In this document: positions 53,796 through 61,858 of the stretch, piece after piece
How positions within the stretch are numbered: position 1 is the first letter of the stretch
How the letters are laid out: each line of letters opens with the position of its first letter
NCBI RefSeq assembly: GCF_020480685.1
Contig: NZ_JAJAFU010000015.1
Coordinates: 1 to 63,750, forward strand
Source of the DNA: Deferrivibrio essentukiensis
GTDB taxonomy: Bacteria; Chrysiogenota; Deferribacteres; Deferribacterales; Deferrivibrionaceae
Reading direction: 5' to 3'
Length of the DNA stretch: 63,750 nt
Translations under genes and position numbers: made by a program
Notes under the pieces: model-generated
Database searches by the model: none
The model's input: the letters and a program-made list of their open reading frames with translations, nothing else
What the model was told of the DNA's origin: nothing

Positions 53796-55125
53796 TGTTA
53801 TTTATATTCTCTTTAGTCAATTTTCTAAGTAAAAGGGATAAACCCAAAAGGCCTATAAGGTTTGGAATTGCCATCATCCCATTAAATAGGTCTGAAATAT
53901 CCCAAACAAAAGCTGTTTTTCTAAATGAGCCAAAAAATACAGTAAATAAGAAAATTAATTTATAAACAAGTGCAAATTTACCGCCGGTTAAATATTTCAT
54001 ACACTGCTCACCGTAATAAGACCAACCAAGTATTGTAGAGTATGCAAAAAATATCAATGAAATCGCTAAAAACCAATCACCCATACTACCATACATACTA
54101 CTAAAGGCAAGCGCAGTCAGCTCTGTACTACTTTTGCCCGATTCCCACGCACCGGTAGAAACGATTACAAGTGCTGTCATAGAGCAAATAATAATTGTAT
54201 CAAAAAAGACACCTGTCATAGCGATAAGCCCTTGCTTTACGGCACTGTCAGTCTTAGCTGCAGCATGTGCAATAGGAGCACTACCAAGACCGGCTTCATT
54301 TGAAAATACGCCTCTTGCCACACCAAACCTGATAGCATCTCTTACCATTGAGCCGGCAAAGCCACCGGTAGCAGCAGCAGGAGAAAATGCAAGACTTATA
54401 ATTAATTTAAATGCCATAACCACTTCTGCAAAATTAGCAATAATTAAAATAAGTGAAATTGTGACATAAAAAACTGCCATAAAAGGTACAAGCTTTTCTG
54501 TAACCTTTCCAATCCTTTTGATACCGCCGATAATTACAAGTGCAGTAATAACTACCAAAAATATCCCTACAACCATTTTAGGAAGACCAAAAGCATTATT
54601 AACGGCCTGAGCAACGGAGTGACTCTGAGCCATACTACCTATCCCAAAAGAAGCAAAAATACCAAAAATTGCAAACAGCACACCAAGCCATTTTTGTTTT
54701 AATCCTTCAGAAATGTAATACATTGGGCCGCCTATCGTTGACCCGTCACTTAACTGCTTTCTAAAATGTACAGAAAGAACAGCCTCAGCATACTTTGTAG
54801 CCATACCAAAAAATGCCGTAACCCACATCCAAAATACAGCGCCGGGGCCACCTGATGCAATAGCTGTTGCAACACCTGCAATATTTCCTGTCCCCACAGT
54901 TGCTGACAATGCGGTAGTAAGTGCCTGAAAAGGCGTGATTTCCCCTTTTTCCCCTGTACTTTTGTTAGATTTAAGGATTAGTGACAATGCCTTAGGTAAT
55001 TTAAAAATTTGAATAAAACCAAGTGATATTGAAAGCCAAACACCTGTGCCAAGAAGAAGGACAAGCATTACAGGCCCCCAAACATATCCATCAAGAGTCA
55101 AAATAATATTATGCAACTGCTCCAT
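53788..55125 (-). CDS. AGCS-family sodium:alanine/glycine symporter
   Basis: A 445-residue membrane transporter with ten or more helices. It shows the N-terminal YVWGPVMLVLLLGTGVWLSI, ALTTALSATVGTGNIAGVAT (the family signature), GGPGAVFWMWVTAFFGMATKYAEAVLS, and GVFSNEAGLGSAPIAHAAAKT. Alanine or glycine taken up with sodium is the expected substrate. It is monocistronic, closed by the hairpin that contains its stop codon. Confidence 0.93.
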   Translation of the reverse strand: MEQLHNIILTLDGYVWGPVMLVLLLGTGVWLSISLGFIQIFKLPKALSLILKSNKSTGEKGEITPFQALTTALSATVGTGNIAGVATAIASGGPGAVFWMWVTAFFGMATKYAEAVLSVHFRKQLSDGSTIGGPMYYISEGLKQKWLGVLFAIFGIFASFGIGSMAQSHSVAQAVNNAFGLPKMVVGIFLVVITALVIIGGIKRIGKVTEKLVPFMAVFYVTISLILIIANFAEVVMAFKLIISLAFSPAAATGGFAGSMVRDAIRFGVARGVFSNEAGLGSAPIAHAAAKTDSAVKQGLIAMTGVFFDTIIICSMTALVIVSTGAWESGKSSTELTALAFSSMYGSMGDWFLAISLIFFAYSTILGWSYYGEQCMKYLTGGKFALVYKLIFLFTVFFGSFRKTAFVWDISDLFNGMMAIPNLIGLLGLSLLLRKLTKENINNIK

Positions 55126-55212
55126 CTTTCACCTCTTTGTCTTTTAAAAGAGCGAAGAATATAGCATAATTAAAAAATTATTCAAGTTAAAATATAGAAT
55201 TATACAGTTTAT

Positions 55213-56145
55213 TTAAGGCTTATTTATAAAATAGTTAGCTGTATACAAATCAAAAGCAGCACTACCTACAGACTTGAATATAGTTTTTGTATTATTAAAT
55301 TTAACCCCTGTTTCACTAATAATTTTACCTAATTCTCGGATATTTTCTTTTTTAACTTTGCCTCTTTTAATAGGAATAGTTAAATCACCGCTTTCAATAA
55401 GTGCAGACTTACTGTCGATAAATACATTAAAATTTGCATAAATAATTTCATCAATTTCCTGCATATACGGCCTGAATGAGCCTATAGCGTTTATATGAAC
55501 ATCATTTTTAAATTTATTTAAATCGGCTAAAAATAAAGGTTTGTGACTATTAGTAGCAGCAATGATTATATCACTTTCGTAAAGATTTTCCTCTGACTTA
55601 TACAGGCTAATATCTGCGTCTGTAAACTTTTTAATTTTTTCTATGAAATTTTCTGTTTTTGGTTTATTTCTGCCACAAATATATATTTTTTTTATATCTC
55701 TTACAGATTGTGCCGCTAAAATTTGAGTTTCAGCCTGAGCACCCGTCCCAAAAACAGTCATAGTTTCCGCTTTTTTTGAAGAAAGCATATCGACGGCTGC
55801 TCCACCTATTGCCCCTGTCCTCATAGCAGTAAGTGTAGCCCCGTCAAAAAATGCCTGAGGCATCCCTGTATTAGAATCTGCAATCATTACAAATCCATTT
55901 ATACTTGGCAGGTTAATCTTCAAATTTTCAGGGCAAACACCTACATATTTAAAAGCTACCTTCTTCAGTTTTTCACTTAATACCGGCATAAATAAAAATA
56001 CGGATTCACCTGACTCAATATGCTCTCTCAAAGGGACAATTATCTCATTTAATGCCAAATTAGACATAGCTTTTTTCATCTCACCAATAAGTTCCTTATA
56101 ATCAATTAAGGACAGCATATCGTTAGAAGAGTAAAATTTATACAT
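55213..56145 (-). CDS. ornithine cyclodeaminase/mu-crystallin family protein
   Basis: A 310-residue NAD(P)-dependent enzyme. The central RTGAIGGAAVDMLSSKKAET leads into the nucleotide motif VFGTGAQAETQILAAQ, with VHINAIGSFRPYMQEID and the C-terminal FKSVGSAAFDLYTANY typical of the family. Members include ornithine cyclodeaminase, alanine dehydrogenase of archaea and proline/pyrroline reductases; which applies cannot be told. The ATG at 56145 has GAGG six bases upstream. It is divergent from the superoxide reductase gene. Confidence 0.88.
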   Translation of the reverse strand: MYKFYSSNDMLSLIDYKELIGEMKKAMSNLALNEIIVPLREHIESGESVFLFMPVLSEKLKKVAFKYVGVCPENLKINLPSINGFVMIADSNTGMPQAFFDGATLTAMRTGAIGGAAVDMLSSKKAETMTVFGTGAQAETQILAAQSVRDIKKIYICGRNKPKTENFIEKIKKFTDADISLYKSEENLYESDIIIAATNSHKPLFLADLNKFKNDVHINAIGSFRPYMQEIDEIIYANFNVFIDSKSALIESGDLTIPIKRGKVKKENIRELGKIISETGVKFNNTKTIFKSVGSAAFDLYTANYFINKP

Positions 56146-56271
56146 GGCAAACCTCATAAAATTTTATTCAGCTTACAGCAATTTTTAAAACCACAAAAGA
56201 CATATTTTCAAAAATGTTTAAAAATATCAAGTCAATCATTACTAACAAATAATAAATATCCCATAAAAATA

Positions 56272-56300
56272 TTGACTTTTACTTATAACCATTCTAAATT
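56272..56300 (+). promoter_or_regulatory. candidate promoter of the superoxide reductase gene
   Basis: TTGACT (56272-56277), a 17-base spacer and TAAATT (56295-56300). A perfect TATAAT at 56330-56335, closer to the gene, lacks a good -35 and is an alternative. The rest of the 206-base gap shows nothing else. Confidence 0.35.
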
Positions 56301-56363
56301 AAAAATCGGCAAAAAAATAAAAAGTATGTTATAATAAAATATACTATCAATTAGGAGGTTGCT

Positions 56364-56750
56364 ATGGCAATTAGTGAATTTGTAAAAAGTGCTGATTTTA
56401 AAAATGAAAAACATGTACCAGTTATTGAGTGTCCAAGTGGACTTAAAAAAGGTGAATTTTGTGATGTAGTTGTGACTGTCGGTAAGGATATTCCTCACCC
56501 AAACACTACAGAGCATTTTATTAATTGGATTGCTCTATATTTCAAACCTGCCGAAGGTAATGTTTATAATCTTGGTAGAGCTGAATTTCTTGCTCACGGC
56601 GAATCTGCTAAAGGTGCAAATCAAGGGCCTGCATACACTAACCCTGTAGCTTGCTTTAAAGTAAAGTTAGATGAGCCGGGTAAACTTGTTGCTGTTAGTT
56701 ACTGCAACATTCATGGTCTTTGGGAAAGTGAAGTAGAAGTAAAATTCTAA
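56364..56750 (+). CDS. superoxide reductase (neelaredoxin type)
   Basis: A 128-residue class II superoxide reductase that reduces superoxide to hydrogen peroxide in anaerobes. The active-site glutamate and lysine lie in NEKHVPVIE, the iron histidines in PNTTEHFINW and the Cys/His pair in VSYCNIHGLWESEVEV. The N-terminal desulforedoxin domain of two-iron desulfoferrodoxin is absent. Strong AGGAGG site, own terminator. It supports an anaerobic or microaerophilic lifestyle. Confidence 0.94.
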   Translation: MAISEFVKSADFKNEKHVPVIECPSGLKKGEFCDVVVTVGKDIPHPNTTEHFINWIALYFKPAEGNVYNLGRAEFLAHGESAKGANQGPAYTNPVACFKVKLDEPGKLVAVSYCNIHGLWESEVEVKF

Positions 56751-56755
56751 TATAT

Positions 56756-56780
56756 AAGCCGGGGTTACCCGGCTTTTTTA
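56756..56780 (+). terminator. terminator after superoxide reductase
   Basis: AAGCCGGG and CCCGGCTT with a GTTA loop, followed by a T-run. It ends at the stop codon of the convergent activase gene and may serve both strands. Confidence 0.85.
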
Positions 56781-57521
56781 ATAATTAAGACAGCCTATGC
56801 ATCCGTTAAACTGACAATTTTCAAGAGGCTCAATAGGTTGACCTATCTCTTTTTCTAAAAAATATCTTATTGAATAAATACTGCCTACTCCGCCTGAAAT
56901 AAAATATCTATCAGATTTTAACCTTTTTACAAGTGGGGTTATCCTTTTTGCAACTGACTCACACACACCTGCAGCTATCTCTTTAAAATCGACACCTTCA
57001 GCAATTTTGCCGATTATCTCGCTCTCACTGAATATTGCACAGGTAGAATTTAATTTTACAGGATTTTCCACACTATTTGCAATGTCAGATAAATCCATTT
57101 TTAAGATATTTGCTGCATTTTCCAAAAATCTTCCGGTGCTTGCGGCACATTTATCATTCATTATAAAATCTTCTATAAACCCGTCAACGACCTTAATGAC
57201 CTTACTATCTTGCCCGCCTAAGTCGATTAAAGTAAAATTATCACAGCCGGTCTGCACTTTTGCACCTTTAAAATGAGCCTTAATTTCAGAAATAATTTCA
57301 GCATTGGCAAAGGATAAAATATTTCTTCCATAGCCGGTAGCAACCACACGCCCCGGTTTATCATCCAAAAAATCAAGATTTATCTTTATATTTTCCCCTT
57401 CCCTTTTTACAAAATCCCTATAAAACGTAACTGTATCAAAAAGCTTAAACTCTAAATAATCCCCTTTTTTCAAACCAACTTTAACAAATCTACTGCCTAA
57501 ATCTATACCTACATCAACCAT
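56778..57521 (-). CDS. 2-hydroxyacyl-CoA dehydratase/DCCP activase-type ATPase
   Basis: A 247-residue ASKHA-fold ATPase of the BcrAD/BadFG/HgdC family. The phosphate loops are GIDLGSRFVKVG (5-16) and LIDLGGQDSKVI (98-109), and the cluster cysteines are in NDKCAASTG (C125) and NSTCAIFSE (C161); the dimer would hold one [4Fe-4S] cluster that feeds ATP-driven low-potential electrons to the partner. The C-terminal CQFNGCIGC adds three cysteines. It follows the dehydratase-like gene by 36 bases and is almost certainly its reductase. Confidence 0.9.
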   Translation of the reverse strand: MVDVGIDLGSRFVKVGLKKGDYLEFKLFDTVTFYRDFVKREGENIKINLDFLDDKPGRVVATGYGRNILSFANAEIISEIKAHFKGAKVQTGCDNFTLIDLGGQDSKVIKVVDGFIEDFIMNDKCAASTGRFLENAANILKMDLSDIANSVENPVKLNSTCAIFSESEIIGKIAEGVDFKEIAAGVCESVAKRITPLVKRLKSDRYFISGGVGSIYSIRYFLEKEIGQPIEPLENCQFNGCIGCLNY

Positions 57522-57557
57522 TCTTACCTCAAAAAAATATATACTTAATTAAATAAT

Positions 57558-58547
57558 TCAGACCTTTTTCTCACTGAGCATTTCTATAAATGATTCCAAT
57601 CTGATTTTTGTCCGGGCATCAATATTTCCCGGGTCATTCCCTTCGATTGTTATTACCGGGACATCAAGACTTTTTTTGATAATGACATCCTGAATCTGCC
57701 TATAACAAAATGACTGCACATAATGTATGATACCGTCAATTTTTCTATCAGCTATTTGAGCTTTTATATCTTCTACCCTTTTAAAAATGTCATAAGGATA
57801 AGTGTAATCAATATATCTCTGTATGAAGTCATCTGAAACAGATGGGATAGAAAACTGTCTTTGAACTTCATTAAATACTACTGCTACCCCTTTACTTTCA
57901 ACAAATTGGTAAATATCATCAAAAATTGTTGGCACACCTATAAATCCAAGCCTTATATTTCTCTCCGTCACACTTCTTGCTTCAGCTTCCCCTATAAAAT
58001 CATCCAACTCTTTTTCATACCTTTCAAAATCACCATTAAAGTCAGTAGAAGTCACAAGCCATAGATGGTTTTCAAAACCGCTAACCTTCCCCTGCACAGT
58101 CAATTTGTCAAGATATCTTAATTTTTTTCTAATAAGATCAATTCTGTCTTTATATTTTAATACCTCTTCAAAATCCACATCTAAAGATTTACAAAGATTT
58201 AAGATTTCATTTTTAAGATATTCGTAAGCGTTATCTATGCCAAAAGGATAGCCAAAAGGGTGCACTTTTACCCCTGCATTTTCAAAAAGCTCCATTAATG
58301 CATGAGTGTTACTGCAATCCCCTTGAGTAACAGCAATAACTTCTTCAACAGAGTTTTTCATCACGGCGGTATAAATCCCCTTTATCCAGTTACATGTATT
58401 GCGAGGCAGACCGTCATCCTCCGCATACTCAAGAAATTTATACGGAGATTCAGAAGTTATAAAAATATTATTTAAATCTACAGGGATATTTTTAGAGGCA
58501 AAAACTATTTCTACCGGTATTGTGGTGGTAAATCCGATTTTTTTCAT
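57558..58547 (-). CDS. 2-hydroxyacyl-CoA dehydratase-family (DCCP/YjiM-like) protein
   Basis: A 329-residue single-chain homologue of the HgdB/FldC dehydratase subunits, without the partner subunit found in true dehydratases. Candidate cluster cysteines are C52 (LPRNTCNWIKG), C78 (TQGDCSNTHA) and one near residue 290 (QSFCYRQIQ). This single-subunit-plus-activase arrangement is that of E. coli YjiM/YjiL and of the double-cubane cluster protein (DCCP) with its reductase, which reduces small molecules such as acetylene in vitro. The physiological substrate is unknown. It is cotranscribed with a 98-residue protein and RtcB. Confidence 0.85.
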   Translation of the reverse strand: MKKIGFTTTIPVEIVFASKNIPVDLNNIFITSESPYKFLEYAEDDGLPRNTCNWIKGIYTAVMKNSVEEVIAVTQGDCSNTHALMELFENAGVKVHPFGYPFGIDNAYEYLKNEILNLCKSLDVDFEEVLKYKDRIDLIRKKLRYLDKLTVQGKVSGFENHLWLVTSTDFNGDFERYEKELDDFIGEAEARSVTERNIRLGFIGVPTIFDDIYQFVESKGVAVVFNEVQRQFSIPSVSDDFIQRYIDYTYPYDIFKRVEDIKAQIADRKIDGIIHYVQSFCYRQIQDVIIKKSLDVPVITIEGNDPGNIDARTKIRLESFIEMLSEKKV

Positions 58548-58550
58548 ATC

Positions 58551-58847
58551 TTAGTTAAGGCTAAACTCAATATACCTTTTAATTTCGTTATGAAGCCCTT
58601 TTCGATTTTTAAAGATGATTGTGTTATTTTCAAAATGCTTATCTATCTCATTCATATCAACGATATGCACAATCCTTGCATCCTGAAGCTCAACCTCATA
58701 GACTTTTGAAAACTCGTTATACTTTTTAACCTTACCTTTTAAATTAAGATTTTGCTTTATGATATTAATATCTATTTTACTGCCCGTTACATTAAATTTA
58801 ATATCATCCCAACGCATGTTACTGAAAATTATCATCCATCTTTCCAT
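58551..58847 (-). CDS. hypothetical protein between RtcB and dehydratase
   Basis: A 98-residue protein of unknown family with a beta-rich middle (IKFNVTGSKIDINIIKQNLN, VYEVELQDARIVHIVDMNEI) and charged ends. No archease (the usual RtcB partner, ~140 residues) features are evident. It ends three bases before the dehydratase-like start and begins 12 bases after the RtcB stop, so it is in the same transcript. Function not recognised. Confidence 0.6.
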   Translation of the reverse strand: MERWMIIFSNMRWDDIKFNVTGSKIDINIIKQNLNLKGKVKKYNEFSKVYEVELQDARIVHIVDMNEIDKHFENNTIIFKNRKGLHNEIKRYIEFSLN

Positions 58848-58859
58848 ATTATATCCTTT

Positions 58860-60293
58860 TCACCCTTTAATTACGCATAATGGTTTAAGCTTTGCAATTT
58901 TATTAGCAATATTAAGCTTGTCAACCACATCTACCACTTCTAAGACATCTTTGTAAGCATCCGGCATCTCTTCCATGAGAGATTTTTTACCTCTCCCTTT
59001 AGCATACACGCCAACATCAAGAAGCTCTTTAGCAATATTTCGATTTGAAGCCCTTTTTATGGCAGCATTTCTGCTCAAAACCCTTCCTGCACCGTGGCAG
59101 GCAGAGTTAAAGCTTAAATCAGCCGCATTTTCACCGCCGCAAAGCACAAAAGAATACCTTCCCATATCACCGGGAATTATCACAGGCTGACCGGTATCCT
59201 TATATTTTTCAGGAAGCTCATCATCCCCTTTAAAAAGTGCCCTTGTGGCCCCTTTTCTATGAACAAGGAGTAATTTTTCTTTTTTATCAATTTTATACTT
59301 TTCAAACTTTACAATATTATGTGCCACATCATAAATCAGTCTCGGCTTCAGCTTTTCATCGCTTAATCCCAAAAATGAAGCAATAGCTGATATGGCAAGA
59401 TGCTGCAGCACCTGCCTGTTAGCCCATGCAAAATTTGCTGCACACTTTAAGGCTGATATATAGTTTTCCCCCTCTTCACTTTCGATAGGAGCACAAGCAA
59501 GCTGGATGTCTTTAACCTCTATACCATACTTTTTCACTGCTTTTTCAAAGATTTTCAAATAATCACTGCAAATCTGATGTCCAAGCCCTCTTGAGCCGGA
59601 GTGAATCATTAAGGTCAGCTTCCCTTTTGACAGCCCCCACCTGTTTGCAATATCCTGATTAAAAATTTCATCAACTTTTCCAATTTCCAAGAAATGATTA
59701 CCGCTTCCAAGGGTTCCTACCTGATCATACCCTCTTTCTAATGCCCTACCGCTAATCAGCTCAGGATTTGCTCCAGTCAATAGGCCGCCTGACTCAGTAG
59801 AATACAAATCTTCCTCACTTGCAAATCCATTTTTATAAGCCCACTTTGAGCCATTTGTCATAACATATTCAAGCTCTTTTTTGCTAAGTTTAAATTTACC
59901 CCCCTCACCTACTCCGCAAGGTATCTCTTTAAATAGCTTATTTGCAAGGTTATCAAGCCCTTTAACTTTATCTGCTTCGATATCAAAAACAATCAGCCTT
60001 ACACCGCAATTTATATCAAAGCCTACACCGCCCGGTGTAACTACGCCACCTTTTACATCAGTTGCCACGACACCGCCAATAGGTAATCCATAACCGTAAT
60101 GTATATCAGGCATTGCAATAGATGCCTTCACAATACCGGGGAGATAAGCGGCATTTTTTACCTGAGAGAGTGATTCATCTTTTAATATATCTTCAATCAT
60201 GCTGTCCGAAGCATAAATTCTGCCGGGGACAAACATCTTATCCTCTTTTGGGATTTCAAAGATATATTCAGATACTTTTTTTAACTTTGTCAT
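58860..60293 (-). CDS. rtcB: RNA-splicing ligase RtcB
   Basis: A 477-residue GTP- and manganese-dependent RNA ligase joining 2',3'-cyclic phosphate and 5'-OH ends. Visible are AMPDIHYGYGLPIGGV, GGVGFDINCGVRLI, LGSGNHFLEIGKV, MIHSGSRGLGHQICSDY, IIPGDMGRYSFVLCGG and the guanylylated histidine in NSACHGAGRVLSR. The group is of the archaeal/bacterial RtcB type with the dimanganese site intact. No archease or RtcA is nearby. Start ATG 60293 (GAGG upstream); its start overlaps the EVE gene stop by 26 bases. Confidence 0.95.
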   Translation of the reverse strand: MTKLKKVSEYIFEIPKEDKMFVPGRIYASDSMIEDILKDESLSQVKNAAYLPGIVKASIAMPDIHYGYGLPIGGVVATDVKGGVVTPGGVGFDINCGVRLIVFDIEADKVKGLDNLANKLFKEIPCGVGEGGKFKLSKKELEYVMTNGSKWAYKNGFASEEDLYSTESGGLLTGANPELISGRALERGYDQVGTLGSGNHFLEIGKVDEIFNQDIANRWGLSKGKLTLMIHSGSRGLGHQICSDYLKIFEKAVKKYGIEVKDIQLACAPIESEEGENYISALKCAANFAWANRQVLQHLAISAIASFLGLSDEKLKPRLIYDVAHNIVKFEKYKIDKKEKLLLVHRKGATRALFKGDDELPEKYKDTGQPVIIPGDMGRYSFVLCGGENAADLSFNSACHGAGRVLSRNAAIKRASNRNIAKELLDVGVYAKGRGKKSLMEEMPDAYKDVLEVVDVVDKLNIANKIAKLKPLCVIKG

Positions 60294-60780
60294 ATTCCTC
60301 AAAAACTTTATCTAATGACAAACCTGCCATCATAACAATCTCTTCAAATTCAAAATCTTGCACAGGCTGTATGGACAACCTCATCCCTTTTTTTACCAAA
60401 AGCATCTCGCTGAGTTTGTCATTCTCTTTGATAGATGAAAGTGTCACAGGTTTAGGAAAATCCATTAAATATTTTACATCAACAAGAAACCATCTTGGTT
60501 TATCTTTACTGCTTTTAGGGTCATAATATTTAGATTTTTCATCAAATTGTGTAAAATCAGGATAAGCTTCACTTACAATCATTCCAAGTCCGACGACAGC
60601 AGGTGTGGGACAATTTGAATGATAAAATAGGACGATATCGCCAATTTCCATATCATTTTTCATAAAGTTTCTTGCCTGATAATTTCTTACACCATCCCAA
60701 GGCGTAGTCTGATTAACAGCATTTTTTAAATCCTCAAAAGAGAAAGAATTAGGCTCAGACTTCATTAACCAATATTTCAT
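60268..60780 (-). CDS. EVE-domain protein
   Basis: A 170-residue PUA-like EVE protein. It begins MKYWLMKSEPNSFSFEDLKN and has WDGVRNYQARNFMKNDMEIG followed by VLFYHSNCPTPAVVGLGMIV, the aromatic cage region of the family. EVE proteins bind modified bases in DNA or RNA and are often adjacent to RNA-processing or restriction genes; here it overlaps RtcB. The TTG at 60807 is rejected; the ATG at 60780 lacks a clear ribosome binding site. Confidence 0.9.
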   Translation of the reverse strand: MKYWLMKSEPNSFSFEDLKNAVNQTTPWDGVRNYQARNFMKNDMEIGDIVLFYHSNCPTPAVVGLGMIVSEAYPDFTQFDEKSKYYDPKSSKDKPRWFLVDVKYLMDFPKPVTLSSIKENDKLSEMLLVKKGMRLSIQPVQDFEFEEIVMMAGLSLDKVFEEYDKVKKSI

Positions 60781-60843
60781 AGGTGAGAAATATAATATTA
60801 ATTTCAATTAAATCAATTAAAATTTAACTAAACAAGCAGATGC

Positions 60844-61533
60844 TTATATTTTAGACTTAACCATAGCTATCTCTTCGATAAAATCAGCGATAACTTTTAT
60901 ATCACTACTTTTTGCTATTAAAAATTGAATACCGCATCTGTTTTGCATGCGCCACATAACCTCACCGATAATTGGAGAAATTTTAGAAAGCCTGAAAACA
61001 GTTACATTATTTTTATCATCAGGCTGTCTGACATATATATCATTTTCAAAGGCTATTTCTATGTTATCATGCACATCAGGCATAATATCTTCAAAATTTC
61101 CTTCAAATTCAAGGCAACAACCTTTTGTACTGATGTTGACTATTTTCGCAGAATGATAATCTTCCCAATCCCCATCGATACCTATATCGGAAATCATCAA
61201 TACTTTAGCCTTCAGCATAATATTTACACGAGGCTGAGTCCTCTTTTCAAAAATACTTTCCCTTTCTATTATTGGTTGATATTTAACCCTTTTATGGTTT
61301 TTGTAACCAGGATTGTATCTACATTTGATATTTTCACATTTTGTGCACTGCAGTATAAAATTTGTCTCTTTTTTTAAGTCAATGTGAGTTACCCTGTAAA
61401 ATCTCTCAGCAGTAACATAAAGCAGCTCAGAATTACCTGTCCTTTTCTCTTCCAGCCAAAAGCCATAAAGCGTCTTGCCTGCAGGTAAAACGTATACACT
61501 GCAACCAAACGTGTTATAGTCTCCTAAATTCAT
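60844..61533 (-). CDS. PilZ-domain protein
   Basis: A 229-residue protein with a C-terminal PilZ domain. The c-di-GMP signature is present: an RTQPRVN arginine motif (residues ~116-122) and the NISTKGCCLEF strand, where D/N-x-S-x-x-G is expected. The N-terminal ~100 residues form a YcgR-like flagellar-brake-type beta domain (TAERFYRVTHIDLKKE, with KCENIKC). It probably alters motility or surface attachment in response to c-di-GMP. Its upstream neighbours are a DsrE protein and a receiver-domain protein three bases apart, so they share a transcript. Confidence 0.85.
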   Translation of the reverse strand: MNLGDYNTFGCSVYVLPAGKTLYGFWLEEKRTGNSELLYVTAERFYRVTHIDLKKETNFILQCTKCENIKCRYNPGYKNHKRVKYQPIIERESIFEKRTQPRVNIMLKAKVLMISDIGIDGDWEDYHSAKIVNISTKGCCLEFEGNFEDIMPDVHDNIEIAFENDIYVRQPDDKNNVTVFRLSKISPIIGEVMWRMQNRCGIQFLIAKSSDIKVIADFIEEIAMVKSKI

Positions 61534-61535
61534 AC

Positions 61536-61856
61536 CTAAAAAGTTATTACCTGATAGCCATTTTTAATAAGGTTAGAAATATAGTCGCCCACATAAATAA
61601 CATTGGCACCTTTTTTCTCAAGCTTATCCGTTATACCAAACTCATTTGATACGAATTTGCAATAAGCGGTGTTTTCTTTGTCATCAATAAGACTAAAAAG
61701 CTCATCATCCTCAAGAAGTAGCTTTTCACTATCTCCAAATACTACAAACTTTACATCATCAAGCCAACCGTGTTTTTTTGCATTAAGCCCATAAATTATC
61801 CCCGGCTTTAATTTCTCTTTTTCGCCTGAAGCCAGCCAAATCAATACTTTTGACAT
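61536..61856 (-). CDS. DsrE-like protein
   Basis: A 106-residue single-domain DsrE/DsrF-like protein (KVLIWLASGEKEKLKPGIIY, VKFVVFGDSEKLLL). Cysteine at CKFVSNEFGI is present but not in the position expected for a persulfide carrier, so a sulfur-relay role is unsupported. It sits between the receiver protein (two bases upstream) and the PilZ gene and is probably involved in the same signalling route rather than sulfur metabolism. Confidence 0.7.
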   Translation of the reverse strand: MSKVLIWLASGEKEKLKPGIIYGLNAKKHGWLDDVKFVVFGDSEKLLLEDDELFSLIDDKENTAYCKFVSNEFGITDKLEKKGANVIYVGDYISNLIKNGYQVITF

Positions 61857-61858
61857 TT

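Noticed and set aside
60122-60526. Plus-strand open frame across rtcB and the EVE gene
   Set aside because: It lies antisense to two well-supported genes and has an unlikely composition.
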